64,000 nucleotides of DNA from Clostridium zeae. Its GTDB lineage: Bacteria; Bacillota; Clostridia; Clostridiales; Clostridiaceae. Below are positions 19,471 through 29,459 of this stretch, in pieces. Numbering within the stretch: the first letter of the stretch is position 1; each line of letters opens with the position of its first letter. The stretch is taken from positions 6,921 through 70,920 of the forward strand of contig NZ_BMBA01000003.1 of the NCBI RefSeq assembly GCF_017312485.1, in the 5' to 3' direction. The notes under the pieces are model-generated. The model had not been told where the DNA came from and did not search any database. It saw only the letters and a program-made list of their open reading frames with translations. The translations under genes were made by a program, and so were the position numbers.

Positions 19471-20820
19471 TTATAATCTACCTTCAAGTTCTTTCTTTAA
19501 ATCTTCAAAGCCTGGTTTTCCAAGTAGAGCAAACATGTTTTTCTTGTATGCTTCAACACCTGGTTGGTCAAATGGATTAATTCCTAATAAATGACCACTT
19601 ATACCACAAGCTTTTTCAAAGAAGTATACTAATTGACCAAAGTAGTATGCTGAAAGTTCTGGAACATTAACTATAACGTTAGGAACTCCACCATCATTGT
19701 GAGCTAATACAGTACCTTGGAAAGCTTTCTTATTTACGAAATCCATAGTTTTTCCTGCTACGAAGTTTAATCCATCTACATTATCTTCAGTAGCTTCTAT
19801 AGTTATTTCTTTCTTAGCTTTTTCTACGCTTATAACTGTTTCAAATATATCTCTTCTTCCATCTTGGATATATTGTCCCATTGAGTGAAGATCTGTTGAG
19901 AAGTCAACTGCTGCTGGGAATATTCCCTTGTTGTCTTTTCCTTCTGATTCTCCGTATAATTGTTTCCACCATTCATTAAAGAAATGAACTGATGGTTCGT
20001 AGTTAACTAGTATTTCGATTGACTTACCTTTGTTGTAAAGAGCATTTCTAACTGCTGCGTATTTGTAGCAATCATTATCAGCTAAAGAAGTATTTGCATA
20101 AGCTTCTCTTGCATCTGCAGCTCCTTGCATTATTTCATCAATGTTGATTCCTGCTGCTGCTATTGGAAGAAGTCCAACTGCTGTTAAAACTGAGAATCTA
20201 CCACCAACATCATCAGGAATAACAAAAGTTTCGTATCCTTCAGCGTCAGCTAAAGACTTTAATGCTCCTCTGCTCTTATCAGTAGTAGCATATATTCTTT
20301 CCTTTGCTCCATCTTTACCGTATTTCTTTTCCATATAGTCTTTAAATACTCTGAACGCGATTGCAGGTTCAGTTGTAGTACCTGATTTAGATATTACATT
20401 TACACTTATATCAAGACCTTCAACAGCCTCAAGTAATTCTGCCATATATGTTGAACTTATGTTATTTCCTACATAGAATACAGCTGGTGCTTTTCTCTTG
20501 CTAGCTGGTAAACAATTATGGAAGTTATTTGTAAGCATTTCAATTGCAGCTCTTGCACCAAGGTAAGAACCACCGATACCTATAACTATAAGCGCATCTG
20601 AATCAGATTTTATCTTCTCAGCAGCTTTCTTTATTCTTGCAAATTCATCTTTGTCATAATTTACAGGAAGATCAACCCATCCTAAGAAATCTGAGCCAGC
20701 TCCTGTTTTGTTGTGTAACTTATTATGAGCAGAAAGAACCATGTCTTCCATATATCCTACTTCATACTCATGTAAGTAAGGTGCAACCTTTGATAGATCT
20801 AAAGTTAATCCCTTTTTCAT
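19471..20820 (-). CDS. pgi: Glucose-6-phosphate isomerase
   Basis: 449 residues, normal for the short Firmicutes form. It interconverts glucose 6-phosphate and fructose 6-phosphate in glycolysis. Visible are the phosphate loop ([16 protein letters not shown]), the [14 protein letters not shown] segment, a [14 protein letters not shown] signature, and the HNDGGVPN and [13 protein letters not shown]-terminal part. ATG follows TTTGGAGG. It is a single gene and would receive the glucose 6-phosphate formed from glucose 1-phosphate made by the phosphorylases further on. Confidence 0.97.
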   Translation of the reverse strand: MKKGLTLDLSKVAPYLHEYEVGYMEDMVLSAHNKLHNKTGAGSDFLGWVDLPVNYDKDEFARIKKAAEKIKSDSDALIVIGIGGSYLGARAAIEMLTNNFHNCLPASKRKAPAVFYVGNNISSTYMAELLEAVEGLDISVNVISKSGTTTEPAIAFRVFKDYMEKKYGKDGAKERIYATTDKSRGALKSLADAEGYETFVIPDDVGGRFSVLTAVGLLPIAAAGINIDEIMQGAADAREAYANTSLADNDCYKYAAVRNALYNKGKSIEILVNYEPSVHFFNEWWKQLYGESEGKDNKGIFPAAVDFSTDLHSMGQYIQDGRRDIFETVISVEKAKKEITIEATEDNVDGLNFVAGKTMDFVNKKAFQGTVLAHNDGGVPNVIVNVPELSAYYFGQLVYFFEKACGISGHLLGINPFDQPGVEAYKKNMFALLGKPGFEDLKKELEGRL

Positions 20821-20884
20821 ATTACTACCTCCAAAATTTTAAGACTAATAGTATATTAAATATATATTAATATTATAAGCATTT

Positions 20885-20922
20885 AAAAAATCGCTAATGC
20901 GCCTTTTATTAGTGACTTTTTT
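20885..20922. terminator. Hairpin terminator downstream of the small gene at 20992
   Basis: Stem TCGCTAAT/ATTAGTGA (one mismatch) flanked by A6 and T6, so usable on both strands. It most likely ends the minus-strand gene at 20992-21207. Confidence 0.65.
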
Positions 20923-20991
20923 GCGCATCTGCCTTTTCCATACTAATGTAAGGAACATCTGACATGTGGTATTTTTTTATTAGTGCATGAT

Positions 20992-21207
20992 TTATCTTAA
21001 CCACACTCTTGTAATAAATAGCATTATAAGGGTAAAAATAATTATTGCGATTATTAGCATTGGTAGTATTATTATGTATTGAGCAATCATTATAGCTAAG
21101 AGATCTTTAAAAGTAGGTTTGTCCTGCTCTTGCTGTTCTTGCATTTCTTTTATAAACTGCTCTTCTTCACTAAGTATCTTTTCTTCCTTCTTCCCAACTT
21201 TGAACAA
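20992..21207 (-). CDS. Small membrane protein, unknown
   Basis: About 71 residues. I prefer TTG at 21207, which follows GAGGTG by six bases. A GTG at 21216 is also in frame but overlaps that site. A charged, Glu/Gln-rich helical N-terminal half (EEEQFIKEMQEQQEQ) precedes a hydrophobic segment long enough for one or two spans (LLAIMIAQYIIILPMLIIAI and on), and it ends with basic residues. I do not recognise it. It stands alone between pgi and the opp operon. Confidence 0.55.
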   Translation of the reverse strand: MFKVGKKEEKILSEEEQFIKEMQEQQEQDKPTFKDLLAIMIAQYIIILPMLIIAIIIFTLIMLFITRVWLR

Positions 21208-21464
21208 TAATTTCACCTCATATTAATTTATCATTTTGTATTATACCACAATAAGCTAGTACAAGAAATCTTTTCTATAATATTTTTCACCTTTAGAAAA
21301 AGGTTGTAAAAATCTCTAATTTCTTATTGCTCCTTTGTGCTTTGTATATATATTAAGAATTACCTATCTAATTAAAATCATTGCATTTTTATCTACTATA
21401 ACTATCTTAAGGATATATTGTATTTAACTTCATAATATATATTAAAAAACATATCCCAAATAAG

Positions 21465-21495
21465 AAAAAAGTCTAAACTTTCGCTTAGACTTTTT
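21465..21495 (-). terminator. Terminator of the opp operon
   Basis: AAAAAGTCTAA and its complement with an eight-base loop and T-run, just after the oppF stop codon. Confidence 0.8.
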
Positions 21496-21500
21496 CATTT

Positions 21501-22472
21501 TTAATCAACTAAGTGACAAGCAACCCAGTGTTCATTTCCAACATTTTTATATACAGGAACCTGCTTAGAACACTTTTCCATAGCATAAGGACATCTTGTA
21601 TGGAATTTACATCCTGATGGTGGATTTGCTGGTGATGGAATATCACCTTTAAGCAGTATTCTTTCTCTCTTTAAAGTTGGATCTGGTACAGGAACTGCTG
21701 ATAAAAGCGCCTTTGTATATGGGTGCAATGGATTATCATATAATTCCTTTTTAGGAGCAAGCTCAACCATGCTTCCAAGATACATAACACCAACTCTATG
21801 AGATATGTGCTTAACAACACTCAAATCATGCGATATAAAAAGATAAGAGAATCCTCTTTCTTGCTGCAAGTCAGTCATAAGATTTATAATCTGAGACTGT
21901 ATTGAAACATCAAGCGCAGAAACAGGCTCGTCTGCAACTATAAAACTAGGATTTAATATAAGTGCTCTTGCGATACCTATTCTTTGTCTTTGTCCACCTG
22001 AGAATTCATGAGGATATCTCTTCATATGGTATGCTGCAAGACCACTTCTCTCAAGAGTTTCTGCAACTAAATCTGGAATCTCATCCTTCTTAGCTATACC
22101 ATGGTCAAGCAAAGATTCACCTACAAGCTCTCCAACTGATAATCTTGGATTTAAAGAACTATAAGGATCTTGGAATATCATCTGCATCTTTGGTCTTATA
22201 GATCTTAAATCATTTTTGCTTAATTCAAATATATCTTTACCTTCAAATATTACTTTTCCTTCTGTTCTTTCGAGCAGTCTTAATATAGTTCTTCCAGTAG
22301 TTGATTTACCACAACCTGACTCACCAACTAAACCTAAAGTTTCTCCCTTTTTTAATTGAAAGGATACATCATCAACAGCCTTAACATTACCAACTGTTTT
22401 TTGCATTATACCAGCTTTAATAGGGAAATACTTTTTTAGATTTTCAACTTTCAATAGTGTATTATCTTCCAT
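21501..22472 (-). CDS. oppF: Oligopeptide ABC transporter ATP-binding protein OppF
   Basis: A cytosolic ATPase of a peptide importer. I start at MEDNTLLKVENLKKYFPI (22472) because GAGGAGGG lies just upstream; the frame itself extends to 22490. It has Walker A (GESGCGKSTTGR), Q loop (MIFQDPYSSLNPR), ABC signature (FSGGQRQRIGIARAL) and Walker B (FIVADEP). The C-terminal Cys-rich oligopeptide-transporter extension (FHTRCPYAMEKCSK) is characteristic. It follows oppD with a one-base gap. 323 residues is normal. Confidence 0.95.
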   Translation of the reverse strand: MEDNTLLKVENLKKYFPIKAGIMQKTVGNVKAVDDVSFQLKKGETLGLVGESGCGKSTTGRTILRLLERTEGKVIFEGKDIFELSKNDLRSIRPKMQMIFQDPYSSLNPRLSVGELVGESLLDHGIAKKDEIPDLVAETLERSGLAAYHMKRYPHEFSGGQRQRIGIARALILNPSFIVADEPVSALDVSIQSQIINLMTDLQQERGFSYLFISHDLSVVKHISHRVGVMYLGSMVELAPKKELYDNPLHPYTKALLSAVPVPDPTLKRERILLKGDIPSPANPPSGCKFHTRCPYAMEKCSKQVPVYKNVGNEHWVACHLVD

Positions 22473-22473
22473 A

Positions 22474-23454
22474 TTATTTTCCCTCCTCATAAAGCCAGCA
22501 TGAAACCTTGTGTATAGGACTTACGTTTATCAAAGTTGGTTGCTTATCCTTACACATATTCATACATCTATCACATCTTGTATTAAAATAACAATTGTCA
22601 GGCATTCCTATCGGATTAGGAACTTGACCTGGTATTGAATAAAGCTTATCTCCTGTTTCTTCAGTTAGAAGTGGCTTTGATTTAAGCAATCCTTGAGTAT
22701 ACGGATGAAGTGGATTCTTAAATAATTCTTCAACTGGTGCTTCTTCTATAACCTTACCAGCATACATTACAACTACATAATCAGCCATTTCAGCAACTAC
22801 TCCAAGATCATGTGTTATAAGCATAATCGAAGTATTAAGCTTTTTCTTAATATCTCTCATAAGATCAAGAATTTGAGCTTGTATTGTAACATCTAATGCT
22901 GTAGTAGGTTCATCTGCTATGAGAAGCTTAGGATTACAGCTTACAGCCATAGCTATCATAACTCTTTGTCTCATACCCCCTGAAAGTTCATGAGGAAATG
23001 ATTTCATTATTTGCTCAGCTCTAGGAATTCCAGTGATTTTTAGAACTTCTATTGCTTTTTCTTCAGCTTCGTGTTTTGAAAGCTTTTGATGAAGTATTAT
23101 CGCTTCAGTTAATTGTTCTCCAATTCTAAAAACTGGATTAAGAGATGTCATAGGTTCTTGAAATATTACTGAAACCTCATTACCTCTCATATTTCTTAAT
23201 TCTTCTTCAGTAAATTTTAGTATGTCTTTTCCATTGAATAATATCTCTCCACCAACTATCTTTCCTGGAGGATTAGGGATTAGTTTCATTAGTGACATCG
23301 CAGTAACTGATTTACCACAACCTGACTCACCAACAACACATACAGTTTCCCCTTCTCTTATATTAAAGCTAACATCATTAACAGCTTTAACAATACCACC
23401 GCCAGTGTAGAAATAAGTCTTTAAGTTTTTAAATTCTACTAAATTTTTAGCCAT
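22474..23454 (-). CDS. oppD: Oligopeptide ABC transporter ATP-binding protein OppD
   Basis: The second ATPase of the importer, 326 residues. Walker A is GESGCGKSVTAM, the Q loop VIFQEPMTSLNP, the signature LSGGMRQRVMIAMA, and Walker B LLIADEPTTALDV, followed by the H-loop THD. The C-terminal CYFNTRCDRCMNMC extension is the OppD/DppD type. ATG follows TAGGAGG. It pairs with OppF as a heterodimer. Confidence 0.95.
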   Translation of the reverse strand: MAKNLVEFKNLKTYFYTGGGIVKAVNDVSFNIREGETVCVVGESGCGKSVTAMSLMKLIPNPPGKIVGGEILFNGKDILKFTEEELRNMRGNEVSVIFQEPMTSLNPVFRIGEQLTEAIILHQKLSKHEAEEKAIEVLKITGIPRAEQIMKSFPHELSGGMRQRVMIAMAVSCNPKLLIADEPTTALDVTIQAQILDLMRDIKKKLNTSIMLITHDLGVVAEMADYVVVMYAGKVIEEAPVEELFKNPLHPYTQGLLKSKPLLTEETGDKLYSIPGQVPNPIGMPDNCYFNTRCDRCMNMCKDKQPTLINVSPIHKVSCWLYEEGK

Positions 23455-23466
23455 AATTTTATCCTC

Positions 23467-24411
23467 CTACACTTTAAGCTTAGGATCTAATGCGTCTCTT
23501 AATCCATCACCAAATAGGTTTATTGCCATAACCGTTAAGAATATACATATTCCAGGTGGCATCCAAAGCCATGGTTGAAATTGAAGTGCATACGAGTCCT
23601 GTGCTGCTTGTATCATATTACCCCAAGTAGGTGTTGGTGGTGTTACTCCAAGACCTAAGAAGCTTAGAGCTGATTCAGTAAGAATAGCACTACCAATTCC
23701 TAAAGTTGCAGTAACTATTATAGATGCTAAAGTATTTGGAAGTAAGTGCACAAACATCTTTCTTCTATCTCTTAAACCTAAAGCTTCTGCTGCTTGCATA
23801 AATTCTTGTTCTCTAAGAGATAAAATCTGACCTCTTACTAAACGCGCAAGACTTGGCCAACTCAAAACACCTATAACAATCATAACAACATATATCTTAT
23901 ATTTAGGGTTAATTCCCATATCCATCATAACAGCACCGATCATTATTAGAAGAGGTAAAAATGGAAAGCATAATAATATATCTACAAATCTCATTATTAA
24001 GGAATCGATAATCCCACCATAATAACCAGCCATTATACCAAGTGTAGTTCCTATAATAACCTCTATGCTTACAGCAACAACACCAACAGCAAGAGATATT
24101 CTTCCACCGTACATAAGTCTTGCGAGTACATCTCTACCAAGATTATCTGTTCCCAGTGGATGCTGCGCTGTAGGATCCGCTAATGCATTTAGAAGATCTG
24201 ACTTTTCCCAAAGCATTGTAGTGTCTCCGCCTCTTATAAGCTCATCTATCCATGGACCTATAAACGAGAAGATAATTAATGCTAACAATATATATAAACC
24301 AGCCATTGCAAGTTTATTTTTTCTTAAATTTTTCCATGCTAAACTCCAAGGGCTTTCAATTTTTTCTTTCTTATTTACAGTTTCTTTAGTCTTCGGCTCT
24401 TTTTTTATCAT
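23467..24411 (-). CDS. oppC: Oligopeptide ABC transporter permease OppC
   Basis: A 314-residue inner membrane subunit. A Lys/Glu-rich cytosolic N-terminus of about 25 residues precedes SLAWKNLRKNKLAM and the first span. DNLGRDVLARLMYGGRISLAVG is the DppC/OppC marker, and the EAA loop (EQEFMQAAEALGLRDRRKMFVHLLPN) that docks to the ATPase is clear. The gene lies between oppB and oppD with short gaps. Confidence 0.94.
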   Translation of the reverse strand: MIKKEPKTKETVNKKEKIESPWSLAWKNLRKNKLAMAGLYILLALIIFSFIGPWIDELIRGGDTTMLWEKSDLLNALADPTAQHPLGTDNLGRDVLARLMYGGRISLAVGVVAVSIEVIIGTTLGIMAGYYGGIIDSLIMRFVDILLCFPFLPLLIMIGAVMMDMGINPKYKIYVVMIVIGVLSWPSLARLVRGQILSLREQEFMQAAEALGLRDRRKMFVHLLPNTLASIIVTATLGIGSAILTESALSFLGLGVTPPTPTWGNMIQAAQDSYALQFQPWLWMPPGICIFLTVMAINLFGDGLRDALDPKLKV

Positions 24412-24423
24412 TTATTCCACCTC

Positions 24424-25389
24424 CTATTTCAATCTTATTCTTGGGTCAACCAAAGCATATGCCACGTCTGCAAGCAGATTTCCTAAAAGCGTTAAAATGG
24501 CAAGCATTAAGTTTGTACCCATTAGAAGGTAGTAATCTCTTGAATTAACTGCTGCAAGTTGAACAGGTCCTATTCCAGGCCAATTAAATATACTTTCTGT
24601 AAGTGTTGCTCCAGAAAATAAACCTGGGATTGAAAAACCTAACAATGTAATAACAGGGATAAGTGCATTTCTTAAAGCATGTTTGTAAATAACAACCTTT
24701 TCCTTAAGTCCCTTTGCTCTTGCAGTTCTTATAAAGTCTTGTCTTATAACTTCAAGCATACTTGAACGAGTATATCTCATCCAACCTGCTACCGAACCAA
24801 GTGTTAAAACTATAAGTGGCAAAATCATATGTTTTATAACATCTATAAAATATTCGAAGCCAGTGTATTGACTTCCCGCTGTTGTCATCCCTGAGAATGG
24901 TAATAGCTTTAAATCTACACCAAACCATTTTATAAGTAATAATCCGAAAAAGAATGAAGGAATTGATATTCCTATAAGTGCAAAAACAGTAAATACTTTA
25001 TCAAATAGTGAATACTGCTTTGTGGCTGAAACAACTCCAATTGGAACTGCTATTAAAACTCCTAACACAAGTGAAGAAAGTGATAAGTAAAAAGAATTAG
25101 GTATAAAATCCTTCATTACTTGCGATACCGGTTTTTGATAATACATACTTTCACCAAGGCTTCCTTTAGTTACAAGTTCCTTTACCCAATAATAGTATTG
25201 AGTAGGCTTTGATTGATCCAAGTGATACATCGCTCTTAGTTCGTGTTTTCTCTCAGCACTCATATGTGGGTCCATATTAGCAGTAATTGGATCACCTGGC
25301 GCTAACGCAAAAATCAAGAAAATGATTAATGATATACCAACTATTGTCGGTATCATTTGAAGTAGTCTTCTTATAATGTACTGTCTCAT
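24424..25389 (-). CDS. oppB: Oligopeptide ABC transporter permease OppB
   Basis: A 321-residue membrane subunit. The start MRQYIIRRLLQMIPTIVGIS and the APGDPI motif are typical of OppB/DppB. The EAA loop is RQDFIRTARAKGLKEKVVIYKHALRN, followed by the C-terminal ESIFNWPGIG and DPRIRLK. GGGGGG precedes ATG. First gene of the operon. No binding protein is encoded next to it, unlike most opp operons. Confidence 0.94.
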   Translation of the reverse strand: MRQYIIRRLLQMIPTIVGISLIIFLIFALAPGDPITANMDPHMSAERKHELRAMYHLDQSKPTQYYYWVKELVTKGSLGESMYYQKPVSQVMKDFIPNSFYLSLSSLVLGVLIAVPIGVVSATKQYSLFDKVFTVFALIGISIPSFFFGLLLIKWFGVDLKLLPFSGMTTAGSQYTGFEYFIDVIKHMILPLIVLTLGSVAGWMRYTRSSMLEVIRQDFIRTARAKGLKEKVVIYKHALRNALIPVITLLGFSIPGLFSGATLTESIFNWPGIGPVQLAAVNSRDYYLLMGTNLMLAILTLLGNLLADVAYALVDPRIRLK

Positions 25390-26513
25390 CGTACCCCCCC
25401 TAAACTTTTTATTTACCTAAATAAATAGGCTATCCTTTTATGTTTTGCCGCCCTAAAAATTAAAATTCCCTACATCTATATAATGAAAAGCTATGCTCAA
25501 ATTAACATAATTATGAGATTACTTTTAAATATATAGAAAAATGGGATTAAATTTTTAAGATTAGCACTTTTAAGTACCTTATCTTACCAAAGATTAAGAA
25601 TTATTAGTTAAATATAGCATGTCCCAAGAATATTTTGTTAAAATTCCAATTAAATTGTAAGAAAGTTTAAAATACAACCCTGATTTTGTATAAATTGCAT
25701 AATATTAGCTATTTAAAATATTAATTCACCCTTGAATCAATATTAAATAGCTTATATGTCAGCGCTTTCATAGATTTATCTTACATCTATACAAAAAAAT
25801 AATATTAAATTTAACTGGTTTTTTAAAGAATTTTGTTTTTAGATTTATAAATATGTAAGGGTGCGAATACAGTATTAGAATTTGAAGAATTTATTTTTAT
25901 GAAAAGCTTCAATTATAGTTACCCCCTTAACATGAATATAGCCTTTTATCTATATATAGGCTATATTACTAAAACGGAATTGGTAAATTTCTTAATCGCT
26001 AGCTGTATAAGTGACAGAAAAGTTTTTTTAACTTTCATTGATAAGAAAATAAAGAAAAAATTTTTTCTCGTTAAATTTTTTTTAACATTCTTCTCTTATC
26101 ACAGATTGTTATTAAATATTATATTACTTAATAAATATTTTGTAAATACATATATTTTATTGATAACTTACTAAATTTTTCTTGTAAAATTATAAGAATA
26201 ATACTTCAGCAATTTGTCTTTTAAAAACTTCTTTCACATTTAATATTTTAAAATATCTAATGAATTTTTGAATACTTAAATTACATATATTTCATTTTTA
26301 TTTTTATTGAATTTATTATTTTAACGTTAAATAAATGCAAAAATTTTTGTATTTTTATTACATTTGTGTAGTATCATGTCTTACATGTTTACAAAAAATT
26401 AAACAAAAATACATCAATTGCAAATTGACCCATACTTAATAATTTATATAAGTACGACTTTTCGCTTCGTTCATATACTAAAATTATACTTATATTTTAT
26501 AGAGGAGTTATCA
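25390..26513. other. 1.1-kb AT-rich spacer
   Basis: I find no credible gene. Two hairpins stand out: about 25707-25752 (arms AGCTATTTAA.ATATT, loop some 16 bases) and 25935-25967 (AATATAGCCT/AGGCTATATT). Neither has a T-run or matches a riboswitch known to me. A 91-codon frame at 25899-26174 is Phe/Leu/Ile/Lys/Asn-rich and looks like chance in AT-rich DNA. Confidence 0.45.
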
Positions 26514-27740
26514 ATGATTTATAACAAAGCTTTAGTCAACTTATATACTCAGGAAAAGCTAAATGATAGCTTAATTTATTTTTATAGCTTATGGAAGAAA
26601 CGCTACTTAAGAACTGTAGAAAACTCACCTACTAAAATGGATTATCTATTTTACTCCTTAGACCAACCTACCCCAAACAATGCAGTAACTGTTTCAGAAG
26701 CTATGGGCTATGCAATGGTTATATTCCCACTAATGAGTAGATTTGATACCAATGCTAAAGATACTTTCACAAGTATCTATAACTTCATTAAAAACTACCC
26801 AAGTGTTTTTAATAAAAACTTAATGGCATGGCAGCAAATTAAAACTGCAGATGGGAAGATTGTAAATGCAGAGAAGGAAACAGATTCTGCTACAGATGGA
26901 GATATGGATATTAGCTATGGACTTCTTCTTGCTCAAAAACTTTGGGGGGCTGTTGATAAAATCAATTATAGACAAGAAGCTATCAACAGAATTAATGCTT
27001 TAATGAATAGCTGTGTTGATAAGACCGATTATACTCTCACTCTAGGAGATTGGGTGCAAGGCATACCAAGCACTACCTTTAAAGGAGTTACAAGAAGTTC
27101 GGATTTTATGCTTCATCACTTAATAGAATTCAGTAAAGTCAATATAAAAAACGCAGATAGATGGAAAAGAGTAATTGGTAGAATTGTTTCTATTATAGAT
27201 GATCAAATGACTAGGGAAAGCAAAAACACAGGCCTTATGCCGGATTTCTTTGTAAAATCTGACGGTATCTTCATAGCACCAAAAACTAAAATATTAGAAG
27301 GTCCTCATGATGGTGATTACTTTACTAACAGCTGTAGGACCCCTTGGCGTTATTCTATGCCAATACTATTTAATAACAGTCAAGTTACCAATCAAATTAA
27401 TACATTAAATAGATGGATAAAACAGACAACAACCCAAAACCCAAAGAATATAAAATCAGGATACTATATAGCAAACGGTACCCCTGGTGCAAGTTTCGGT
27501 GAAACTAATAATCTAGCTTTTATAGCTCCATTTCTAGTTAGCTCCCTTACACAAGAAGGTAACGATAAGTGGACAGTAGACATATGGAATACTCTAATGG
27601 AAAAACCAATCGAAAAATGTACCTTCTATGAAAACACCCTTAAGCTTATGGCTATGATAATTGCTACTGGAAACTGGTTTACTCCTAGCAGTACTGAAAA
27701 TTTGTTTAAGAGACAATGTCAGTATAGAATTCATATTTAA
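26514..27740 (+). CDS. Glycoside hydrolase family 8 enzyme, no signal peptide
   Basis: 408 residues. ATG at 26514 follows GAGGAG; the frame extends 32 codons upstream but that part is not a signal peptide. GH8 marks: VSEAMGYAMVI (with the general-acid Glu), the ATDGDMDISYGLLLA segment that lines the active site, and the HDGDYFTNSCRTPWRYSM region. GH8 is an inverting (alpha/alpha)6-barrel family cutting beta-1,4 or mixed-linked glucan, xylan or chitosan. The lack of an export signal suggests a cytosolic role on imported oligosaccharides, as in exo-oligoxylanases. The substrate cannot be read from sequence. Confidence 0.85.
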   Translation: MIYNKALVNLYTQEKLNDSLIYFYSLWKKRYLRTVENSPTKMDYLFYSLDQPTPNNAVTVSEAMGYAMVIFPLMSRFDTNAKDTFTSIYNFIKNYPSVFNKNLMAWQQIKTADGKIVNAEKETDSATDGDMDISYGLLLAQKLWGAVDKINYRQEAINRINALMNSCVDKTDYTLTLGDWVQGIPSTTFKGVTRSSDFMLHHLIEFSKVNIKNADRWKRVIGRIVSIIDDQMTRESKNTGLMPDFFVKSDGIFIAPKTKILEGPHDGDYFTNSCRTPWRYSMPILFNNSQVTNQINTLNRWIKQTTTQNPKNIKSGYYIANGTPGASFGETNNLAFIAPFLVSSLTQEGNDKWTVDIWNTLMEKPIEKCTFYENTLKLMAMIIATGNWFTPSSTENLFKRQCQYRIHI

Positions 27741-27789
27741 GTGCTGCTTCACTGAAGTGTATGCATTCTTATCGTTTAAGAATATTGTT

Positions 27790-27852
27790 TAAATTAATTG
27801 GTTATACAGGAGACGCTATATGAGTGAGCTATTAGAATAAAATGATTTTTTC
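27790..27852 (+). repeat. Dispersed intergenic repeat, solo arm E
   Basis: AAATTAATTGGTTATACAGGAGACGC... matches arm C at 19194-19258 almost base for base, including GAGCTATTAGAAT and AAATGATTTTTTCA. It lies just downstream of the GH8 gene. Confidence 0.65.
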
Positions 27853-27901
27853 AAACATTAATAATTTATTAACTATTAAAATAAGTAGTTTATTTATAAA
27901 A

Positions 27902-27937
27902 CAAGAACCTATCTACTATATAGATAAGTTCTTGTTT
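27902..27937. terminator. Bidirectional terminator between GH8 and GH43 genes
   Basis: Stem CAAGAAC.TATCT and its complement with one bulge, followed by TTTT on the plus strand. The two flanking genes converge here. Confidence 0.7.
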
Positions 27938-28007
27938 TATGTGCACTCATTAAATTTTAAACCATTTTATTAATTATTCTATAGAAGTCTTTAAGTTTTT
28001 TATCTCT

Positions 28008-29459
28008 TTAATTGATTTTCTTTCCCCAAACCGCCGTTCCAGATTGATTTAAACCTGTGTAAATAAGAGTTTGTCTGCTGTTTTCCCAGTCCCAGGAAGG
28101 CAATATCTTGCAAGTATCTATCCAGTAGTCTCCTGGGGCTACCCCTGGAGCATACCAATAAAGTTTAAGGGTATTTGTACCTGTAAGTGTCCAGTGATTA
28201 TTACTTGACTCACTTCCTATCTTTCCACTTGCGAGAAGAACAGTATTTGTAGAACCTATTTTACCTGAATTACTTCTGTCTAATACAATGCTTTGATAAG
28301 TTCCAGCAATTGATGTGGCAGGTATAGTTTGTTCATATTCTTTATCATATCTTTCAGGTGATGCTATTGGCCAACCATCATCTGACCATAATAATTTTCT
28401 TACATGAAGATATGCCCAGTTTATATCAGAACCAGTACGAGCATGATGAACTATATAATAATTAGTCCCCTGCTTAAACACAGAATTGTGCCCTGGTGCA
28501 AGCCATCCGCTATCACTTCCAAAAGCATAGCTCCCTAATATCTTAGTGCCCACTTCATTTGGTGTTGTAGTTGTAGTATTTATCATATTGTTATTATTAT
28601 AATCCAAATAAGGTCCTGTTACACTTTTTGATCTAGCAACTCTTACTGTATAGTACGGAGATGAACCTAAATAATCATAGGAGCAGAATAGATAGTAATA
28701 CCCCGTGGATGAGTTATAAGTTATATAACCGCCTTCTACTGCATTATTTACACTGGAAGGTCTTCTGGCTATCAAGGTACCTTTACCATAAGTCATAAGC
28801 TTTCCAGTAGATGGGTTTATCTCCGATACATATATTCCTCCAAAGAAAGATCCGTATACCATCCATATCTTGCCGCTAGCATCGGTAACTATATTAGGAT
28901 CTATAGCATTGTCTTCAGCTCCTATATCGGTCTTATAAACTAATCCTTGATCGGTCCAAGGTCCTGTAATAGAACTACTTGTAGCAACTCCTATAAATGA
29001 CTTGTTTTTGCCAAATACCGAATTGCAATAATACATATAGTAAGTGCTACCTATCTTTTCAATATCTGGAGCCCAAACTAAGGTCTCACCTGTCCAACTT
29101 TTTGCTGTTGCTGGAGTTGAAGTAAAAGCTGTACCAACCCACTGCCAATCTACCATATCTTGAGATTTTCTTATCTGCACTGCTTGAGGAGGTGTTGCTG
29201 CTGTAGCAAAATCTGTGGAGAAGCAATAATACCAGCCATTTTCATAGTATATGAACGGATCGTGTGCATTCATAGTTTTCCATGCTGAAGGGTTACTAAT
29301 TGCTGATACATCATTATACTTATAAGCTGGTGGTGCGGTTGGGTAAACTATGCCCGTAGCAGCATATACCCTTTCATTAATTCCTGATGAACTTACTAGT
29401 AATAGAGCAGTCATCAGAACTGACGTAAGGAACATTAAGGCTTTCTTTTTCTTTGTCAC
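28008..29459 (-). CDS. Secreted GH43 endo-alpha-1,5-arabinanase
   Basis: 483 residues. I start at GTG 29459, which follows GGAGG by eight bases and gives a clean signal peptide (KKKK, hydrophobic core, cleavage near VYA-A). A longer frame to 29516 would place extra residues ahead of it. A five-bladed propeller of GH43 follows: catalytic-base Asp in NAHDPFIYY, the pKa-tuning Asp in NAIDPNIV, and the acid Glu in NAVEGGYI. GSDSGWLAPGHNSV and HHARTG support arabinanase rather than xylosidase. A C-terminal domain of about 100 residues follows. No dockerin or anchor. Confidence 0.88.
   Translation of the reverse strand: MTKKKKALMFLTSVLMTALLLVSSSGINERVYAATGIVYPTAPPAYKYNDVSAISNPSAWKTMNAHDPFIYYENGWYYCFSTDFATAATPPQAVQIRKSQDMVDWQWVGTAFTSTPATAKSWTGETLVWAPDIEKIGSTYYMYYCNSVFGKNKSFIGVATSSSITGPWTDQGLVYKTDIGAEDNAIDPNIVTDASGKIWMVYGSFFGGIYVSEINPSTGKLMTYGKGTLIARRPSSVNNAVEGGYITYNSSTGYYYLFCSYDYLGSSPYYTVRVARSKSVTGPYLDYNNNNMINTTTTTPNEVGTKILGSYAFGSDSGWLAPGHNSVFKQGTNYYIVHHARTGSDINWAYLHVRKLLWSDDGWPIASPERYDKEYEQTIPATSIAGTYQSIVLDRSNSGKIGSTNTVLLASGKIGSESSNNHWTLTGTNTLKLYWYAPGVAPGDYWIDTCKILPSWDWENSRQTLIYTGLNQSGTAVWGKKIN

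Noticed and set aside
21501-25389. Idea that the opp operon is degraded because oppA is missing
   Set aside because: All four subunits are full length with intact motifs. Binding proteins are often encoded elsewhere, and a family 5 lipoprotein is present at 5.8-7.4 kb.
25899-26174. 91-codon frame upstream of the GH8 gene
   Set aside because: It is dominated by Phe, Leu, Ile, Lys, Asn and Tyr, has no domain pattern, and fits chance in very AT-rich DNA.
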